DNA of 64,000 bases. Source: Gavia stellata. Its lineage: Eukaryota > Chordata > Aves > Gaviiformes > Gaviidae. The notes beneath the pieces are model-generated. The model had not been told where the DNA came from. It saw only the letters and a program-made list of their open reading frames with translations, and searched no databases. A program made the translations under genes and the position numbers. Numbering within the stretch: position 1 is the stretch's first letter; each line of letters begins with the position of its first letter. Below, one piece after another: positions 60,208 through 64,000 of this stretch. The stretch spans positions 10,367,001-10,431,000 of the forward strand of contig NC_082637.1 of NCBI RefSeq assembly GCF_030936135.1, given 5' to 3'.

Positions 60208-61840
60208 CTGGGGAAGGGGAGACGTAACCCACTAGTCCTTTCCTGAATGGGCATGCCTAGATAAACAGCTCCCTCAGCTTCCTAATTCCCCAGAATGACA
60301 TTTCTTTAAAATACAGGGTGTGCGAATAACCAGGAGCAATACTCGGGAGAAATAACAATGTCATAACTAACCCATGTTAACTAATGGGGAAAAACTCACC
60401 ATCCTTGAAAAGTGGTACTGTTATGAAATATATGCCTATATATATTTAATTCAATATTTCAACTGGTTATAGCTGTAAATAGGCACCCATCCTTCCCTCC
60501 CTCCAAAATAATTGGATGGTTTGGGATTTTTTTGCCCCTATCTGGACCAAATCTTTCGTATGAAAAAAAGCAGTTGAAACCCCTGAATTTCCCAGATGCT
60601 ATTCATCTGGGGCCAGTTAGGCCACCTTGGGCTACTGTTTCCATTTAGTGGCTTCTGGTGATATTACAGCAATGCTGGGATAAAACCACACCCAAAAGCA
60701 ACAATTGCTTGTTGCTTTTAATAACAATGGGTCCCAACATCTCTGACAACTTGGGATGGATATCATCCTGTTAGCTGGACAATTGCCCCTGTTTTCAGTA
60801 CAAAATCATCAGGTGTAGCCTGTGAACATCCTGAGTAAAACGTTAAATGCTAAGCCACCTGTCGCTGATGTGGGTGTACCTTCTGCTGAGTATTTTATGC
60901 ATAAAACAGAGGAATAGAAATAAAAGTTTCAAGTTTCTGCACATTCTGAGAAATCTTTTAATTTTAATTACAACTAACACACAGTAACTCCCAGCTTTTG
61001 CAGTGACTTTTTTTCCTGTTTTCCCCAGGAGTCAGAGTTATAAAAGCCCCATCAGCATACAGTATTGAGCATGAAAAGTAAGAAGAGACTGAAAAGTGAT
61101 GTTAGACAAGAACACTGATGTTTATCTAAGCAGCTGTTTCTGCAGAGTTTCCCCTCCCAAAGCAAAGAACAATACTTTTCCCTGGCAGCAAGTATTTGGC
61201 TCAGTACCTGAAAAAACTAAGTGTAAACAGAAGCTGGTACACAATACCAAGGGTATGAACAATAGCTTAAAAGAGCTCTCATGTTTCCTCTCAGGAAATT
61301 CTAGGGGTCTGCCAGATTAATAGTGCCTGAGGCTTGCTAAATTGGAAACAGCCCGGGGCTTTCTGCTCAGTCTGAATTCATGCAGAGAGGCAGTCAGAAA
61401 CCATGGTAGTACTCCTGCACCGGCTCTGAGATGAGTATGGATGTGTCCATTCTGGGATACTGAGTTTCGTGGACCTGTGATAGCCACTGATCCAGGCAAT
61501 TCCTGCCAAGCCCGTATGCCTAAATAGAAATTAAATTTCTGGCGGATCTGTGGATGGCTCGTGAGTCCTGTCCTCTTTACCCCTTATTGAGGGCTGGATG
61601 GAGGGAAGATGTTTAATGCACCTTGGGCTTGAGTTTCTGCCAGCTTCCAAAGGCAGGAGAAATGTCTCATATATAATCTCCCATAATCTTTAGAAAAGCC
61701 AAAGGGATTAATACAATCCCCCCACCATGTTTTTTTCTAGAACCTGGAATCCAGGATTCTCACCTCTTTGCTCCATCTTAACTGGCAGAAATCCATTTCC
61801 AAAGTAACGATCTGAGAGCCGCACAAAAAAGTGGCAGGGG
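60208..61840. other. Upstream of the lectin trefoil exon; no gene found
   Basis: A signal-peptide exon is expected on the minus strand here or beyond the window. The best donor nearby, CAAGGATG|GTGAGT at 60400/60399, would supply an ATG but no hydrophobic leader. I found no good alternative. Confidence 0.4.
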
Positions 61841-61849
61841 AACATGAGA

Positions 61850-61960
61850 ACTCTGCTGGGTCAGATAAAATACCTGTTGAGCCCAGTATCCTGTCTACAG
61901 CACTGGGCATTAGCATTTGCTAATAGGGGAAGAGGGTAAGAACCAGACAAGTAAAGAGCT
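61850..61960 (+). repeat. Possible ancient CR1/L3-type repeat fragment
   Basis: The phrase CTGCTGGGTCAGATAAAATA then GAGCCCAGTATCCTGTCTAC resembles a widely dispersed amniote repeat tail. Limits and family are uncertain. Confidence 0.4.
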
Positions 61961-62059
61961 CACTCAAGACAGCAAGGATGCCAGTGCCTCCTTCCTAAAA
62001 AGTAGTTAAGAGAGTATCGCTGGGTATTTATGGTCAAAATGTTTTTTCCCATGTACACT

Positions 62060-62780
62060 ACATTGTATTTTTCAACTCTGAAGTTCAAAAACCATTTTGT
62101 TGCTCAATCAGTATCACAAGCTCCTTCTGCAGCTCTGCACAGTTGACTTCAGTTTTGATTATTGGGCATAGTTTTGTGCCATCAGCAAACTTTATTAGTT
62201 CATTATTCACCACTTTTCCCAAGATCACTGTGTCAAACAGCACTGATGGTTGCTGGCACCTGCTGATAGCTTCACTTTGCTGTGATCACTGTCAACTTAT
62301 TCCACCTCTTTGTTCCAGCCTGTGGGTGAAATCTCTCTCTTACTCTATGAGAACTGAGTTTCTTAAGGGCCTTGGTGGAAGAATCTTACCAAAAGCCTGT
62401 TGCAAACATCAACACCAGGTCTAGATGATCTCACCACATGTATGCGCTCATTGATGCCATCACGGATGTCAAGCATTCCCACTACAAAAGCTGTATTGAC
62501 TTTTCTCTTATTTATCTGTGTGTCTGCAAATTCTGTTCTTTGTTTCTACTGACTTGCCTGATGCTGAAATCAAACCAAGTGACCTGTGTTTCCCCAGTGC
62601 AAGGATCCCTCTTAAGATGGACGTAATTGTCATAACGCAGTCCTTCGGTGTTGAGGCTGCTTTAGATAATAGTTTACATACTCCTTAGAAGTTTAAAAAA
62701 AATGTCATCTTTACTTTCCTTTAACTCAGTGTGAATGCCATCTGGGCTGGTCATTTGCCACAGACTGTTTATTTTTTCCC
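62060..62780 (-). mobile_element. Decayed LINE (CR1/L3-like) reverse transcriptase remnant
   Basis: Read on the minus strand the segment keeps RT landmarks out of continuous frame: a SPDGIH-like element at about 62735-62750, a KAF block at about 62370-62400, and KFADGTKL at about 62165-62200 where active elements have FADD. Stops interrupt all frames. It is a dead copy, possibly reaching to about 63480. Confidence 0.65.
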
Positions 62781-62789
62781 TAAAAGTTC

Positions 62790-64000
62790 CTCTGTTGATG
62801 ATTTTGTCTGATAACATTCTTCAGACTGCAGGGAGTGACTGCCATGTAAGGACCTGCCTGACCATGTCTGAAGTAAACACCAGCACCAATAATCCTTTCA
62901 GCCTTTCAACCCTGCCCTGCCTTGGTTGTCCTTCTTACATTTACATCAGTTACTTATTGGCCTCCTTACCCCCACCAAGTTCCTACTTCAGATTGAAAAT
63001 TTCTATTAGTAGTTTTTTATGCTTTCTCTAGTTTGTTCCTCTAAATCTTTTTCTCATATGTTTTATTATGGCTTTTGTTATTAAACATGCCAGGATCTCT
63101 GGGGTTTTTTTTTATTTTCCTTGCTTGGAAATGACTGTCCATTTGAAAGTTTCATTTTTAAAAGAATTTTGAAGAGCATTGCTGTTCAACTCAGCCAGCA
63201 GATTTTTGTTTTGTTCCCTGTGTACAGTCCCTGATGGTATATGTTCCCCTCTAAAGAATCATTGTGTTACCTACATGTTAGCAGCAAGCATCATGTGCCC
63301 CCATGTTATCTACCAGCCTTTTGCACTTTTGAGCTGCTCCCTTCTACCAGCTTTCTTCGTTTTATGCATGTCTCAGTTTTCAGAGACTCACCTCACCAAA
63401 GGTCCAGGAACCTCAACACTGCAAGTGAAGTGCCTTCCTCTGAGATTTGTATAGCTCCTCAGCAGTGTATGACACCAAGTTATTAACAGATTTTTATCTT
63501 CACACCGTATCTCAGATCCAGAAGAATAACCACCATTTTACAGCTTGGGAACAGAGGTCTAGCTAAACTTTGCTTGGTTCAACATTACGTGGGACGGTGG
63601 CAGCAAAGCTGGGGCCATAATCCTTCTCCTCTGAACTGTGCTCCAAGTGTCTTCCCTACCAACAGTGCTGCCTCTCATGATGTTGAGCTCTCGGTAAGGC
63701 TGGCTATCAACAGCAGGATTTTCCTTGTGATGTTTTGTGCGATCCTTGCCAAGATGTGGGCCTGTGTCCATCATACAGGTTCACCATTCACTACCCATAC
63801 ATTATTGCTTTCCGGAGATTGAGATGTTGCTCTCTAAGTGAGCAACCTACAATTAGGTACAGGTAACTGGCAGCAATCATTGCACATGTCCTATACAGTC
63901 ATAAGGAGTAGACCCACAAATAAAGCTGGAGCATATTTACTTTGGGATACCCATCAGGCACCAAGAATCCTTACTCAGGAGGCAAAATGACATTTTTTCC
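62790..64000. other. No gene recognised to window end
   Basis: The open frames here are short and Leu/Ser/Phe-rich, as expected of the complement of decayed LINE or non-coding sequence. No splice-linked coding signal was found. Confidence 0.5.

Overview
This is a gene-bearing piece of vertebrate nuclear DNA, and the repeats point to a bird. It has long AT-rich introns with GT-AG borders, one CpG island, and CR1 LINE fragments with the typical avian CR1 3' end. The species cannot be named. There are no prokaryotic features, CRISPR arrays or recognisable tRNA/rRNA genes. The gene order UBAP1 > / < KIF24 / NUDT2 > matches the order I know from human chromosome 9p13.

Layout. (1) About 1-9.1 kb, + strand: the 3' half of UBAP1 (ESCRT-I subunit). 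Five coding exons, all joined in phase 0, encode the ubiquitin-binding SOUBA region and a stop at 8006. (2) About 9.1-14.5 kb: the convergent 3' ends of UBAP1 and KIF24, with no coding signal. (3) 14.5-44.96 kb, - strand: all of KIF24. I assembled twelve coding exons (N-terminal SAM domain, kinesin-13-type motor, long low-complexity tail, short helical C-terminus), 1425 codons plus stop, with consistent splice phases throughout. (4) About 44.5-45.6 kb: a CpG-island bidirectional promoter between KIF24 and NUDT2. It carries an exact RFX X-box, a second near-exact one, an E2F site abutting a CHR-like hexamer, and three CCAAT boxes. (5) 45.2-about 52.2 kb, + strand: NUDT2 (Ap4A hydrolase, 148 aa, intact Nudix box), with two CR1 fragments in opposite orientation in its last intron. 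(6) 55.2-60.2 kb, - strand: a gene I cannot name. It has a mannose-receptor-like cysteine-rich/ricin-B trefoil, a short stalk, one membrane span and a cytoplasmic tail ending in an FxNxxY internalisation motif. I did not find its signal-peptide exon. (7) 60.2-64 kb: no gene, but a decayed antisense LINE reverse transcriptase.

Functionally, UBAP1 (ubiquitin-dependent MVB sorting), KIF24 (centriolar kinesin that restrains ciliogenesis) and NUDT2 (dinucleoside tetraphosphate clearance) are not one pathway. The KIF24/NUDT2 promoter combines ciliary (RFX) and cell-cycle (E2F/CHR/CCAAT) motifs, which suits KIF24. The strongest candidate for something little described is the single-trefoil transmembrane lectin next to NUDT2.
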